Positions 41,030 to 52,966 are shown, numbered from the stretch's first letter. The stretch is 64,000 nt of DNA from Sialis fuliginosa (GCA_961205875.1 OY540810.1:1240001-1304000); one strand, 5' to 3'. The notes: generated by a model from the sequence alone, not told the origin. Translations and numbers: made by a program.

Positions 41030-42040
41030 TATTTGATTTATAAAATTTTCTGATACGAAACTTTCTTATACTATTGAAAATAATAGAAAATTATTGCATT
41101 GTATAAATATGATTTTTTTTTATTTTTTGCTTATTTTGACGAATTATTTTTAGATTTATAAAATTACTACGAAACTTTCTTATACTATTCAAAATAATAG
41201 AAAATTATTGTATTGTATAAATATGATTTTTTTTTTATTTTTTGCTTATTTTGGCGAATTATTTTTATAGATTTATAAAATGACTACGAAACTTTCTTAT
41301 ACTGTTCAAAATAAGAGAAAATTATTGCATTGTATAAATATGATTTTTTTTTAATTTTGCGTATTTTGGCGAATTATTTTTTATAGATTTATCAAAATTA
41401 CTACGAAACTTTCTTATACTATTCAAAATAATAGAAAATTATTTCGTTGTAGAAATATGATTTTTTTTAAATTTTGCGTATTTTGGCGAATTATTTTTTA
41501 TAGATTTATCAAAATTACTACGAAACTTTCTTATACTATTCAAAATAATAGAAAATTATTGCATTGTATAAATATGATTTTTTTTATTTTTTGTTTTTTT
41601 CGGCTTATTATTTTTATAGATTTATCAAAATTACTACGAAACTTTCTTATACTATAAAATAATAGAAAATTATTGTATTGTATAAATATGATTTTTTTTA
41701 TTTTTTGCTTATTTTGGCGAATTATTTTTTATAGATTTATAAAAAAACTTTCTTATACTATTCAAAATAAGAGAAAATTATTTCGTTATATAAATATGAT
41801 TTTTTTTATTTTTTGCTTATTTTGGCGAATTATTTTTATAGAATTATAAAATTACTACGAAACTTTCTTATACTATTCAAAATAAGAGAAAATTATTGTA
41901 TTATATAAATATGATTTTTTTTATTTTTTGTCTTTTTCGGCTTATTATTTTTATAGATTTATAAAATTTCTGACGTCATTACTACGAAACTTTCTTATAC
42001 TATTCAAAATACACCAAATAATAGAAACTTATTTCATTAT
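41030..42040. repeat. Tandem array of about 113-119 bp, about nine copies
   Basis: TACGAAACTTTCTTATACTA recurs about every 115 bases from about 41055 to 41985, each copy followed by AATAGAAAATTATTGCATTG and ATAAATATGATTTTTTTTAT. Small indels vary the period. No open frame is conserved. Confidence 0.88.
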
Positions 42041-42099
42041 AATGTAAATATGAAATTTATTTTATATATTTTATTTAACAATTCTTTTCCGAAAAAAAA

Positions 42100-42940
42100 T
42101 TCAACTAGTAACTATTTCATTGAAAATAACAACTATTTTTCCAATCTTTAATCATTATATAAGAAAATATTACATATGTTAAAAGGAATGTATTTCAAAA
42201 CAAAAAAAAAACAATAAAGGACAAAAATAAAACATATTATGTACAAATATTTATATAGCAATCTAAAATTAAACCAAAACCTAACTAATTATAGATGCTT
42301 TTTTATAAAAATAGCACTGTCTGATAAAAGTAGGCCGCTTGTCTAAAATATCCAGTTCATAAATGTCATTTAATTTTTCATAGATTTCAGAATCTCTATC
42401 GCAAATAAATACATTTTTTAGAATCTGTTTAACCTATTTCATTATTTAAAATCATAATTTCAGTGATACTTTGTTAGTGGCATCATACCTATTAGATATA
42501 ACTGAATACTCGTAAATTTCTTTTAATAAAAAAAAAATCAATAATATCTTAACCCATTACGTCCCAGTGTTCTATTTATAGGACATCATAATTCATGTTT
42601 CTACAGTTGTAAAAATGAAAAATGCAGTTGTAAAAGCTAATTTGTGTAGTGAAAAAAATCGAAACAATGTTTAATAAATAAAATCATAAAATGTGTGGAC
42701 AAAAGGTCATTGCAGTTGTAAAACCAAAAAAAGTAAGAAATATAGAGCAAAAAAAGGTCATTGCAGTTGTAAAAACAAAAAATGTAATGCAAAAAACAGT
42801 TGAAAAGAAAAAATTGTATGTAAGTATGGAGCAAAAAATAAGGTCTTGCAAAAAAATAAAAATAATTTTATTAAAACGGATTTTTTTCATTACACGTTAA
42901 TTTTCTTCACGGCTAAACCGATCTTTATTAAATTTGGCAG
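42100..42940. other. Intergenic, low complexity
   Basis: AT-rich sequence. TTAACCCATTACGTCCCAG near 42550 resembles the piggyBac-like terminus at 48076, but no matching right end was confirmed. AAAAGGTCATTGCAGTTGTA occurs twice near 42700-42770. Confidence 0.4.
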
Positions 42941-42959
42941 GAAGATAGCTTGCATCCTG

Positions 42960-43830
42960 AGGAAGGATTGTCTCTGATTATTATTATATCTCGTAATGAA
43001 TTTATCTTTTTGGTCATATTTTCAACAAGAATTGAGAACATAGTAAAAAAACTCGAAGAAATAAAAAGTCGAGAAGAAATGGGTTAAATAACAACTGCAC
43101 TAATAAATTGTGAAAGTTGCATCGATTGAGGGGGAAGTTTGTCTCTGATTATTATTATATCTTGTATTGAATTTATCTTTTCGGTCATATTTTCAACAAG
43201 AATTGAGAACATGGCCAAAAAATTCGAAGAAATAAAAAGTCGAGAAGAAATGGGTTAAATAACAACTGCACTAATAAATTGTGAAAGTTGCATCGATTGC
43301 GGGGGAGTTTGTCTCTGATTATTATTATATCTTGTATTGAATTTATCTTTTTAGTCATAATATTTTCAACAAGAATTGAGAACATGGCCAAAAAATTCGA
43401 AGAAATAAAAAGTCGGGAAGAAATGGGTTAAATAACAACTGCACTAATAAATTGTGAAAGTTGCATCGATTGCGGGGGAGTTTGTCTCTGATTATTATTA
43501 TATCTTGTATTGAATTTATCTTTTCGGTCATAATATTTTCAACAAGAATTGAGAACATGGCCAAAAAATTCGAAGAAATAAAAATTCGAGAAGAAATGGG
43601 TTAAATAACAACTGCACTAATAAATTGTGAAAGTTGCATCGATTGCGGGGGAGTTTGTCTCTGATTATTATTATATCTTGTATTGAATTTATCTTTTCGG
43701 TCATAATATTTTCAACAAGAATTGAGAACATGGCCAAAAAATTCGAAGAAATAAAAATTCGAGAAGAAATGGGTTAAATAACAACTGCACTAATAAATTG
43801 TGAAAGTTGCATCGATTGCGGGGGAGTTTG
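42960..43830. repeat. Tandem array of a 173-bp unit, about five copies
   Basis: Units repeat CAACAAGAATTGAGAACATG, GAAGAAATGGGTTAAATAAC, AGTTGCATCGATTGCGGGGG and TTGTCTCTGATTATTATTAT. The last three spacings are 173 bases each and an earlier one is 170. The array ends abruptly at 43831, where a GC-rich GAGA-containing segment begins. Short - strand frames here are repeated copies of each other, not genes. Confidence 0.92.
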
Positions 43831-44420
43831 TCTCCGCGCGAGGTGACCGCAAGGAGTGTCCGTCGCGACGTCGGCACCGGAGAGAAAGAGAGACAGATAG
43901 AGAGAGAGAGAGAGGCCGTCACAACACACCGTTCTAACGCAACCGGCATGCTATATATGACAATGTCGATCGGGCGGTTGTATAGTTGCAATCATAGACA
44001 TAGAGAATGGACAGTGCATTCTGTATTAACACAATGGTGTAACATCTGTTCAAAAAAGTGAGAGAGAGATACAGTGTAGTTTGGAATATATCTATCTCTT
44101 TTTCTATGAATCTGATTGGTAGCTTACTACAGATTTTCGTGCAATAAGTTTTTTATTAGAAAAGTAAATAATATAAACAATAAACATACTATAATGGTTC
44201 ATATTTCATCGAGGAAATTAAAAAAAAAAAACATTTGCAAAATTATGAACGGATATTCCGGGAAAATAACATTTTCGCTATCAAAAATATTAAATATATA
44301 TTAATAAAAAATAGTTTTAAATCAATTCCCATGTGGTTGCTACAAAATGATGCACTTACAAGATTTACTTAACAAAATTTTAATTTTTATTAGGTTACAT
44401 TACGAAGCTACGAAAAAGGA
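43831..44420. repeat. GC/GAGA-rich segment joined to one arm of a dispersed inverted repeat
   Basis: About 43990-44400 recurs inverted at about 53275-53735: CATAGACATAGAGAATGGAC, ACAATGGTGTAACATCTGTT, TTTCATCGAGGAAATT and CCGGAATATCCGTTCATAAT (or inverse). The first 150 bases are GC-rich with (GA)n. Confidence 0.75.
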
Positions 44421-44580
44421 AGAACAAGCTATTAAAATTGGGTTAAAAAATTCGAAACTTATATTATTTATTTCGAAAAAAATCGGCTTCACTATACTTA
44501 CTTATACTATATGTATATTTCATATACATAGTATAAGAAAGTAAAAACAGTATATCAATTTGATTTAATTTTATATAAAA

Positions 44581-45106
44581 CAGTGGCGTAGATAAGGGAG
44601 GGGGGGGGTAAAGGTGACCAATCACCCCCCCATGAGTCTACTTTATGAGAAAACTCAGACATTTTTTTAAACTTTCTTAGTATGAACAAAATAGTAGAAA
44701 AATTGGGTAAATTAAGAATAAAAAAAAAAGTTTTGTTATTTTTCAATTGATGAATGACCTTTTTTTTAGTAGTAATAATTATACTAACTATAGTTTATAT
44801 GATCAGAAAAAAAATTATAATTTTTAAAATAAAATATACACCTTTTAACCACAATAAAACAATGTCACTCGACACGTGTTTCGACTTCACAAGAAGTCCT
44901 CATCAGGAGCCTAACAGTTCCAGACTGATACAGTGGTTGTTTTATTGTGGTTAAGGTGTATATTTTAGTTTAAGTGACTAGAAACCACAGTTTCTCCGTT
45001 TTTCCAGTAACAAAATTTTTAATTTTGCATATTTTAGCTGCTTCTAGTTGCGGTCCTGGTCATATCCCCCCCCCCCCCCCATCGCAAAAAGCTATCTACG
45101 TCACTG
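44581..45106. mobile_element. hAT-like element with CAGTGGCGTAG ends
   Basis: It starts CAGTGGCGTAGATAAGGGAG and ends GCTATCTACGTCACTG. The termini match the hAT MITE at 13201-13564. No 8-bp target duplication is seen (ATATAAAA against ACGCACAT), so the ends may come from different insertions. It contains the foldback at 44831-44967. Confidence 0.6.
44831..44967. repeat. Foldback with hammerhead-like core, second locus
   Basis: Arms of about 30 bases (TTGTTTTATTGTGGTTAA and inverse) enclose, on the - strand, CTGATGA (44906-44900), a perfect GACTTC/GAAGTC stem with a TTGT loop, and GAAAC. It has the same layout as 39367-39518 with unrelated arm sequence. Confidence 0.6.
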
Positions 45107-45282
45107 ACGCACATGTATGTTTACTATTTCCTTTACAAGGCCGTGACAGACATAATTACTGACGTAAACACGCTGCAAAAAACCGCACAGTATTTTCCGG
45201 TACAATTCATCCGTTTATGACGAAGTAATATGTGTAATCATTAATATCGAGTCACCACTTTCACACTCTTCTATTCAACGTA

Positions 45283-45674
45283 CAGTCGCCTGTATTAATG
45301 GTCTTGCAGTTTGTATTCATTTTCGTTTATCACAAACTTAGTAGGCTCCTCCCATTTGTGCAATTATAATATTCAAATCATTTCTCCATGTATCAAACAA
45401 AGACAGATATTTTGAAATTCATTTGCTAGATAAAGAACTACTCTTCGTTTATAATAGGTACTCATATATATTTGTGCAATTAAATTATTATGTAATCTAT
45501 TGAAAATTGTATACGTAAATTTTGTGGCAATAAATATTTGATATTCCGAATTTTAGTATTTAAATATATTAAATTTGATAGAAAAAGATAACCGATGATT
45601 TTTGTCTTTAAATTTGGAATCTGTTGTAAGCGATTCTAGCCTTTAGGGTGCCAGACGAGTTCTGCAGGCGACTG
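45283..45674. mobile_element. TA-flanked MITE, CAGTCGCCTG termini
   Basis: Left CAGTCGCCTG and right CAGGCGACTG are inverse complements. TA flanks both sides (45281-45282, 45675-45676). It is 392 bp with no coding capacity. It is probably a Tc1/mariner-type non-autonomous element. Confidence 0.8.
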
Positions 45675-45929
45675 TACACGGTCCGTGTTAAACACCTTTA
45701 GAATCTTTCGCGGTCATTCACGATTATAACTATTTTTAAATTTTTTATCGTTTTTAATTTTTTCTCACTTACAATATTTTTTTAAGCGGGCTGGGGGGGG
45801 GGGTGTTGTTGTTTTATCCTTAGTTTTTTTTGTTCAAGTTAGTAACGCAATTTTTGAAATAAAATGGAAAAAAATGCAAAAATCTGGCTAGCCCCTAAAG
45901 AGTTACCTTTATATTAAAAAAAAAAAAAA

Positions 45930-46470
45930 AACATCTGGCAAGTAAATGCACAGAGCTTCCTCGTTGCAAAATTATTAATTAATTATTAGTTAATTATCAA
46001 ACAATTTTAATATTTGACATTTTCAATCTAAGTTGTAAAAAACAAATTTTTTAAAGCAAATTGAGATAAATCTTTGTAGGGAATATTTTACAATAAACGT
46101 TGTAGACCCATATTATAAAAAATTGAATGTACTGCAAAAAAGATTCTATAAAATTTTCACGTAACATGCGTCTTTCTTGAGATATCTTTAAAAAATAAAT
46201 ATTTTGGGATGTCACCCCTTCCCCTTACATAATTTTGAAATGGGACCGTCCTCAAGCCAGACCCAACCAGCCAGCCAAGTTTCATTAATATCGGTTCAGT
46301 GGTTCATGAGTTATGCGTGTGACAAGGATTCAGGGGACAGACAGATAGACAGACACGGAACGAAAAGTGTTTGTCTTGACCTGATTGATCAAGTTAAAAT
46401 TTTGAAATCGAAGAAAATTTTTTTTTTCACATCTTAAAACGATCACAAAGCTTCTCGTATCTTCGATATT
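45930..46470 (-). repeat. R1 dispersed repeat, reverse copy
   Basis: Inverse of the SORL1-intron copy: CTGGCAAGTAAATGCACAGA (end) through CAGTGGTTCATGAGTTATGC and AAGCTTCTCGTATCTTCGAT (start). Confidence 0.82.
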
Positions 46471-46887
46471 AACATTAATTCTGAATAACACTTTCAAAGT
46501 TATCTTCTAAAAATTGACGTAACTTGCAACCGACAAAAATTAAAAGGTATTATTAACAAACTCGAAATTCCCTAAATTCAGATGAAAAATTCACCGTGTA
46601 CCCCTTAAGCTCTTTCGCCTACCGCTTTTTGGGAAACACTGTTATAAAAATATATAATATGCCATATACATATATAAAATTTAGTTCCCACAAAAAATAA
46701 GTGTCTTAGCAAAATTTCAGGTAAAATATGCATTCAAAATGGTAAATCTTTTAAAAGGATTTTTTTTTTGGGTAGCCGTGACTTTTAACAAAAGGTAAGA
46801 GATTTATTGGGTTTTAAGAAAAATAAAGAAACATGGAAGGTATTTCAACTGAAAATAGTTCCAAGAAACATACAATTAAATCGAATA

Positions 46888-47405
46888 ATGGCACCAGTCT
46901 TGGACAATACTCTAATTGTTAAATTAAATGTTCTAAATTAGAATTATTTATTATTATATTTGATTACATATATACTGCAATTACTGAATCATAATCTATA
47001 AACACTTAACTGCAAAACAGCTTAATTTAATGAGAAACGGCTAATGGGTGTCAAAATTCAAAATGGTGGACATTTAAACTAATTATTTAGTGTAATCTAT
47101 TTATTAATTATTAAATTATCATAACATCTGCTTTACATTGTATCAAATTTTACGATTTTTTTATTTTATAACTTTTAATTATTAGCAAATGTCCATCAAT
47201 GGGTTTCCATAGCATAAACAAAATAAAAGGCTATAATTTAAAAGCCATACTATATATTTGCGTACTTTGGTAAGTAAATTGATAAATAAAGAGTTACTTG
47301 TTTTATTAGTAACATGAATTCATGAGAATTACAAAAAATAAGCCAATCGATCCCAAAAAACTGTATACCTTGCTTTAAAAACGTCTAAGACTGGTGCCAG
47401 TACCT
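46888..47405. mobile_element. CACCAGT-family MITE
   Basis: TGGCACCAGTCTTGGAC at the left and the inverse-like CTAAGACTGGTGCCAGTACC at the right define a unit of about 515 bp. Internal blocks (GTCAAAATGGTGGACATTTA-type) match the other copies. A clear target duplication was not found. Confidence 0.72.
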
Positions 47406-48075
47406 AACATGTTTTATTAGCATGATGCCAGTAAAAGAAATTATGATTTTAAATAATGAAATAGGTTAAAAAGATTCTAAAAAATGTATTTATTTTTATA
47501 TTAAAAGCGAGATTAATATGATTTTTGTTAAAATAAAAACACAAAATACAGCAATCCGCCATGTTAGATAAAACACCGATGACGTCATGGCTAAGTAAAC
47601 ATAATTTTTGTTTGATTAATATCTGCACACTGTTTATAAATTATTTTGTGGTTTTAAATTATCAATTTGCTCAGTTTTGTGTTACCAAAACTAAAACCGA
47701 GAAACGTTAGCGATGGAACAAGGATTTATTATTGTTGACAAGGAGTGACGTCACAAATGCGCCATGACACCTGCGAGCGTTTTGGCGTCAAATTCAAAAT
47801 TAGTTTTAAAAGAGTCAATTTTTGTGATTAAACCAGAAATAAGTATTTTTTTGGAAATAGGAGACACGTAATATCACCACATAAAATAGTTTAAAAAAAA
47901 AAAATTCATGGAAATTACAAAAATTAAAAACTGGTGCCAGTACCTTAATATATAATTTAAAATTTATAATATTAGTTTTAAAATATTAATATGATCCCAT
48001 GAATGGCAACACCGATTCATTCATAAAGAAGTATTATTTGTAAATAAACATATTAGATAAAACAGGGTTATCTTG
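47406..48075. other. Intergenic, no gene seen
   Basis: AT-rich sequence with an isolated CACCAGT-family end near 47930 (ACTGGTGCCAGTACCTTAA). No supported coding or RNA feature. Confidence 0.45.
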
Positions 48076-48079
48076 TTAA

Positions 48080-48385
48080 CCCATTAATCCCCAATGTTGC
48101 GTAAACGAAACATTTAAAAACAATTGTTTTTTTTTTTAAATATGCCATTGAATGGAATGTATGCCAAGTATCAAGAGCATCTACACACAAACTGTTGAAC
48201 TATTTCACACTAAGTAATAAGTTCTGATTTTCCAACGTTGCGTAAACGCAACATTTTGTCATAAAAAAAATAAAAACATGTAATTTTTTTTAACTTCATA
48301 AACAGTTATTTGAGTATATGTTTAGTAATAAAATGCATTAAAAACATCGAATCAGTTTTATTTTCTAGCCTTGGGAATTAATGGG
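48080..48385. mobile_element. piggyBac-like MITE, TTAA-flanked
   Basis: Termini CCCATTAATCCCCAA (left) and CCCATTAATTCCCAA (inverse right) with TTAA on both sides (48076-48079, 48386-48389). TTAA plus a CCC start is typical of piggyBac. The subterminal repeat AACGTTGCGTAAACG occurs twice. It is 306 bp and noncoding. Confidence 0.82.
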
Positions 48386-48589
48386 TTAAGTCAGTTGACC
48401 CGTTTCAAAAATAAGATGACACATAATATACTGCGGCCCCAAAAAACAACGAAAGTATATGCAATATTTGTACGACAGATCACTTACGTGCCAATTTAAC
48501 TTTCTTAGATCTGGATCTTAAACACTAGATATACCAAAATTTAATCAATTAATGCAAAGGGTAGGAAAAAAGAGCTTCGAGAAAAAATT

Positions 48590-49250
48590 TAAATCGTAGT
48601 GAGAATGACTACGGAACCCTATCATGTGCGTGCCCAACACGCACTTGGCCGTTTTATTAGGGTTCCGAAGGAACCCTAATAATCTCACTTTGTCGTCCGT
48701 CCGTCCGTCCTTTTCACTCAAAGCTAAATAGCTCGTAAACTATATTAGCTAGAAACTTGAAATTTTTACTGAACATATAAAATGGTGCCCTCTAGTTATT
48801 TTAAATTTTGGAATAGGGAGGGGTCATAGAATTTTTTATTTTCATATTAAGGCATGTGGGGTGTCAAAATGTACATCTCAATTAGTAGAAAATGACCATA
48901 TTTTTTATTTTTTTTCTAACTCAAAAATGGCGCCTGTAAGGGGCTAAAAGTACTGTTTTATATTGTCCCCAGTCCATCTAACTTTGTAACTACTGGCTCA
49001 AAAAATCTGAAAAAAATTGGTAACTAGGCTTTGGTGGGACTACCAACGACAAATACTAAAGTCAACAATATAATTTTAAATTTTGGAACTATAGGAAGGG
49101 GTGTCATAGAATTTTTTATTTTTATTTTCATATCAAGGCATGTGGGGTGTCGAAATGTACATCTCAATTAGTAGAATACGACCATATTTTTTTTTTTCTA
49201 ACTCAAAAATGGCGCCTGTAAGTGGCTCCAAACACTCGTATATGGCATAA
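48590..49250. repeat. GGGTTCCGAAGGAACCC palindrome and a duplicated downstream segment
   Basis: TTAGGGTTCCGAAGGAACCC at about 48656 is followed by (CCGT)n at 48690-48712. The segment at 48815-48960 recurs at about 49080-49225 (GGGTCATAGAATTTTTTATT-like, CATGTGGGGTGTCAAAATGT, CTCAAAAATGGCGCCTGTAA). The class is unknown. Confidence 0.6.
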
Positions 49251-49889
49251 AATTATTTAAGATTCGTTTTTTGTTTAATAATTAAATAATATAAATTTCC
49301 AAACATTACATATAGCAAAAAAAATATCAGAAAGATAAATGTACCCTTAAAAAATAATATACCCAAGTAAATATAACAATTACAATAAAGGTAGAATATT
49401 TATACGAAAACATAAAGTTTTACGGCCAGAAGCACTGACTAAAGAACAAGAATAAGGAAGAAGCAGGCTCTTTGATTACAACATTTGGTTGGGTGGTAAA
49501 TGGGGGAAATTAGGGGGGGGGGGGTAGCTCTTACACGAAACACACAATTTACACGGAAATTTAATTTGGTATTAACCCCGTGGATCTTTAGTGAAATAAA
49601 TTACACATACATAAGGATTAAGGATCGTAATTCTGTCACTTAACAAGTATGAAAATCGATGCCACCTAAAAGGGAGGAAAATTACAAAATCACCATATAT
49701 ATTACCTACCAACGCGTGTAACAGGTAGGTAGCTTCTATGGAAGTTCATACGCTTCGAAGGAATTCAGTTAATTTTATAAGCGAGTTTGTGTATTAACCC
49801 ATTCATGCCCAGAAAAAAAAACAACAAAAAAAGGCAGAATATTTTTTTTTAAATTAAATTAAGTACACATGCAATGTATTACAATATAT
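49251..49889. other. Intergenic, no gene seen
   Basis: AT-rich; TTAACCCATTCATGCCCAGA near 49796 recurs near 49946 as part of a short direct duplication. No supported gene. Confidence 0.45.
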
Positions 49890-50375
49890 ATATTATTACC
49901 TACCAACGCGTGTTCAGTTAATTTTATAAGCGAGTTTGTGTATTATTAACCCATTCATGCCCAGAAAAAAAAATGCTGAAGTTTTTTTTTTAAATGATAA
50001 ATAAATGAATACAATATATGTTTTAAATTTAGAAAAAAAAATCTGCCAAGTAAATGTACAGTGCTTCATCGTGCTAAATTCACAATTGAACAATTTCAAT
50101 AAAAACCGATGCTCAGATAAATTGGTTAACCATTTAATTTTTATACAATTTTACTAAAAAATATCAGTTTGAAATTTTTTTAAATTTTTTCGTATATTTT
50201 TAATTTCTTGACAATTTCAATCTGAATCTAAAATGCAAACGTCAAAAGACATTTAATATGTCCAAGCAAATATCAATTAGAAAAACAAAACACGAATTTT
50301 TAAAATAAATTGAGATAAATCTTTGTAAGGGAATATTTTACAACAAACGTTGTAGACCCATATTATAGGAAATAG
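49890..50375 (-). repeat. R1 dispersed repeat, reverse copy
   Basis: ATCTGCCAAGTAAATGTACA, TTAACCATTTAATTTTTATA and TACAACAAACGTTGTAGACC are the inverse of the R1 copy in the SORL1 intron. The element end lies near 50035. Confidence 0.8.
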
Positions 50376-50577
50376 GTTAATACAATAAAAAAATAAAATT
50401 TGAAGACCTTTTTTTTGCTCGTCAACTTCAATTTATACACTTTTTTCCCCGACTTTCCAATTTTTTTTATAAATTCCTTGACTTTTCAGAATTTTAAATA
50501 AATTCCCAGACTTTCCAGAAAGTGGACACCCTGTAGAATTACGTGATTAAATAATAATTAAAATAACAGAAAGGTAT

Positions 50578-51062
50578 TGGGCCAGTCTTGGTCGCTTTAA
50601 GAGCGAGGTTTACTGTTTTTTGGGATTGACGGGCTTATTTTTTGTAATTTTCACGAACTCATGTGACTCTTTATTTAATCAATTTAATTACCAAAGTTTG
50701 CAAATATAGTTTGTTTTTATAAATGTTAAGGTTTTTTTTTCTCCAGTAATGGACAAAAACCAATGATTACAAAATGATAAGTACTACGATACAAAAGTTA
50801 TAAAATTGTAAACAATGTAATGCAGTTGCTATGATAATATAATAATTAATAAATAAATTACACTAATAATTACTTTAAATGTCCACCATTTTGAATTTTG
50901 ACACCCATTGGCCGATTGTCATCAAATTAAGCTGTTTTGCAGTTAAGTATCTATAGATTATGATTCAGTAATTATATTGTAAAAAGTAATCAAAGATCAA
51001 CAAATATTTTTAATATAGTACATTTAATAAAATTGTCCAAAAGTGTCCAACACTAAGGTATT
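50578..51062. mobile_element. CACCAGT-family MITE
   Basis: Direct copy of the unit at 54985-55515: TCATGAACTCATGTGAC-like, CTCTTTATTTAATCAATTTA, AGTTGCTATGATAATATAAT. Ends are eroded (GGGCCAGTCTTGGTCGC; AACACTAAGGTATTATC). Confidence 0.68.
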
Positions 51063-51324
51063 ATCTAAGATAGTTATTAATAGTTATTCAATTACACTCC
51101 CCCTTCTCCCCCCAATGCATAAAATAAATTTTAGATAAGTTATTTATTCGTAAGTTTTCAAATTGAATGTAAATGATTCAAAAATATGAAATGATCGAGG
51201 TATTATGCAAAACAAAATGGCGACCCGCCAATTGCTCGTAAATTACATTGATTTTCTGATACTGTTTATTTAGATTCCACTAGAGATCGTCAATAATAAA
51301 TAATAATAATGTATTTTACACGGA

Positions 51325-51480
51325 GAAAAATGAAACTCAAATTTTAGGAAAAATTACAATTCCTAAATAAAAATTTACTATTCGTATTGTATTTTTAAAT
51401 AAATAAATTTTTGCAATACGGATAGTAAATTTTTATTAAAAAATTGTAATTTTTCCTAAAATCTGAGTTCCACTTTTCTG
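51325..51480. repeat. Small inverted repeat (foldback)
   Basis: TTTTAGGAAAAATTACAATT and the inverse AATTGTAATTTTTCCTAAAA enclose a second inverted pair (TTTACTATTCGTATTG). It is about 150 bp. It may be a tiny MITE. Confidence 0.7.
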
Positions 51481-51555
51481 TGCTTTTTTCATTCAAAATT
51501 ATTCAAAAATCTTATTATTTCTGTTTTTGGGTGCGTATACCAAATTTCATCTTAT

Positions 51556-52178
51556 GACTCAATTAGAATTTTGAAAAAATCCATTTTTTTTGCATTTTCT
51601 CAAAGTAGAATATTTCAAAAGTATTCTCTGAAAATTTCAGACAAATGTCCTGTCCATAGACGATTCAGTGTAAGTTCCAAAATAAATGTTTTATCTGCAT
51701 GCAAATCGTACTCAAAACTTTAAACGCGTTTTTCTCGAAATCATATTTTCGAAGTCGGTGATCACTGTAACTTGAGAACGGCTTTGCCGATCGGTTTGAA
51801 ATTTTTCTCACTTATTCTATACAGTATTGTCCTCCGGATGGGCTAAGGATTTTTTTTTATAGTCGAAAATGCGAGTGAAATTTTAGTCGAATAAAGAACT
51901 TTGACTTTCAACATCCGCCATTTTGTGAAAATTCAAAAATTTTCAAAATCCCTTCGTCCATCCGGAGCATTATGTCATTAACTAATAATCCCTTTTGTTT
52001 TTTTTGGACCCCTCCCAAATTTGCTGTATCCCACTTATTTTTTAATAATTTGCCATAAAAAAATTATAATATTTTCTGTAAATACATATCTTTTATGTGG
52101 AAAAACATTTGTTATTAATTATTTTAATGCGTGGCCAAAAAAAATCCTTAAAAAAGAGCCCCAACTGGGTCTGCCTCC
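51556..52178. mobile_element. GGGGGCAGACC family element, right end present
   Basis: The body matches 36771-37235 and 38348-38780, and the right terminus CCCCAACTGGGTCTGCCTCC is followed by TTAA (52179-52182). The left terminus is eroded (CAATTAGAATTTTGAAAAAA). Confidence 0.78.
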
Positions 52179-52214
52179 TTAAAAACTACAATTTGATTAA
52201 CACTGTCGTATATA

Positions 52215-52663
52215 CAGTGTAACCTTAATATAACGATTTCCTCGATTTAACAAATTTTTCGAAATTCCCTAGAACTGCCCATAAGAGCTAATGCAAAATA
52301 TACCTTTATATTACGAATACGTTTGTCAACAACCTCTTTATAACGAATTTTTCGACAGGTTCAGACACGTAAAATTTTTCGTAAGACAATCATTATTGTT
52401 TTTTGACTGTTTGTCACTGTTGTTAGTTTTAAAGTTGCAATGGCTAAAAAACAAAAAAGGTGTTCCTTAACCGTCGCAAAGAAACGAGAAATCATTAAGT
52501 ATGTAGACGAGAATCCTACAACGAAAAAAATAGACATCGCTACATTCTTACCTTGTTATAACGAATTGTAAACCTTTATATAACAAACCTCACTGTAACA
52601 AATTACTTGGTATAACGAATATTTTCTACTTCCCTTCAGTTTTGTTATATCGAGGTTGCACTG
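52215..52663 (+). mobile_element. pogo/Tigger-type element remnant, TA-flanked
   Basis: Left CAGTGTAACCTTAATATAAC and right inverse CAGTGCAACCTCGATATAAC are flanked by TA (52213-52214, 52664-52665). It is 449 bp. Repeated TATAACGAAT-like motifs are typical of Tigger ends. It still holds the N-terminal DNA-binding coding fragment. Confidence 0.87.
52440..52571 (+). pseudogene. 43-codon CENP-B/pogo N-terminal helix-turn-helix fragment
   Basis: ATG at 52440 and TAA at 52569-52571. The translation begins MAKKQKRCSLTVAKKREIIK and continues with YVDENPTTKKIDIATFL, the pattern of the first helix-turn-helix of pogo/Tigger transposases and CENP-B. The catalytic DDE domain is absent, so this is an internally deleted copy. 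The frame is intact over the helix-turn-helix. Confidence 0.82.
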
Positions 52664-52966
52664 TAGTATAAACAAATTCATAAAAATTTTAAATCCCTTA
52701 TACACATTTATCTACCCCACCCCCCGGTTTATGAACTGCTGATTTAAAGTCAAGATAAACTGATAATTTCCTTGTACATACATATAATTCCGGTACAACA
52801 ACATGGTAAAAACAGCGAACATATGATCCGAACAGTATTATCAGAATTTGATCAGTGCAACATAAGCAAAATCCAGCGATATTAAACCAGAGACCTGCAT
52901 GCGGAGAGATATTATAGCTAGCTCACACGTGTTTGTGTGTACAGTGTGTCCCAGGATAGATGTAAC

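Noticed and set aside
41030-43830. Possible CRISPR-like arrays
   Set aside because: Units are continuous tandem repeats without distinct spacers, in an animal genome.
43185-43991. Four similar - strand open frames in a row
   Set aside because: They are the 173-bp tandem unit read in one frame (spacing 173 bases or a few less). No domain is present and the repeat nature explains the similarity.
44581-45106. Calling this a complete hAT insertion
   Set aside because: The termini fit, but the eight flanking bases do not match on the two sides, so a single intact insertion is not supported.
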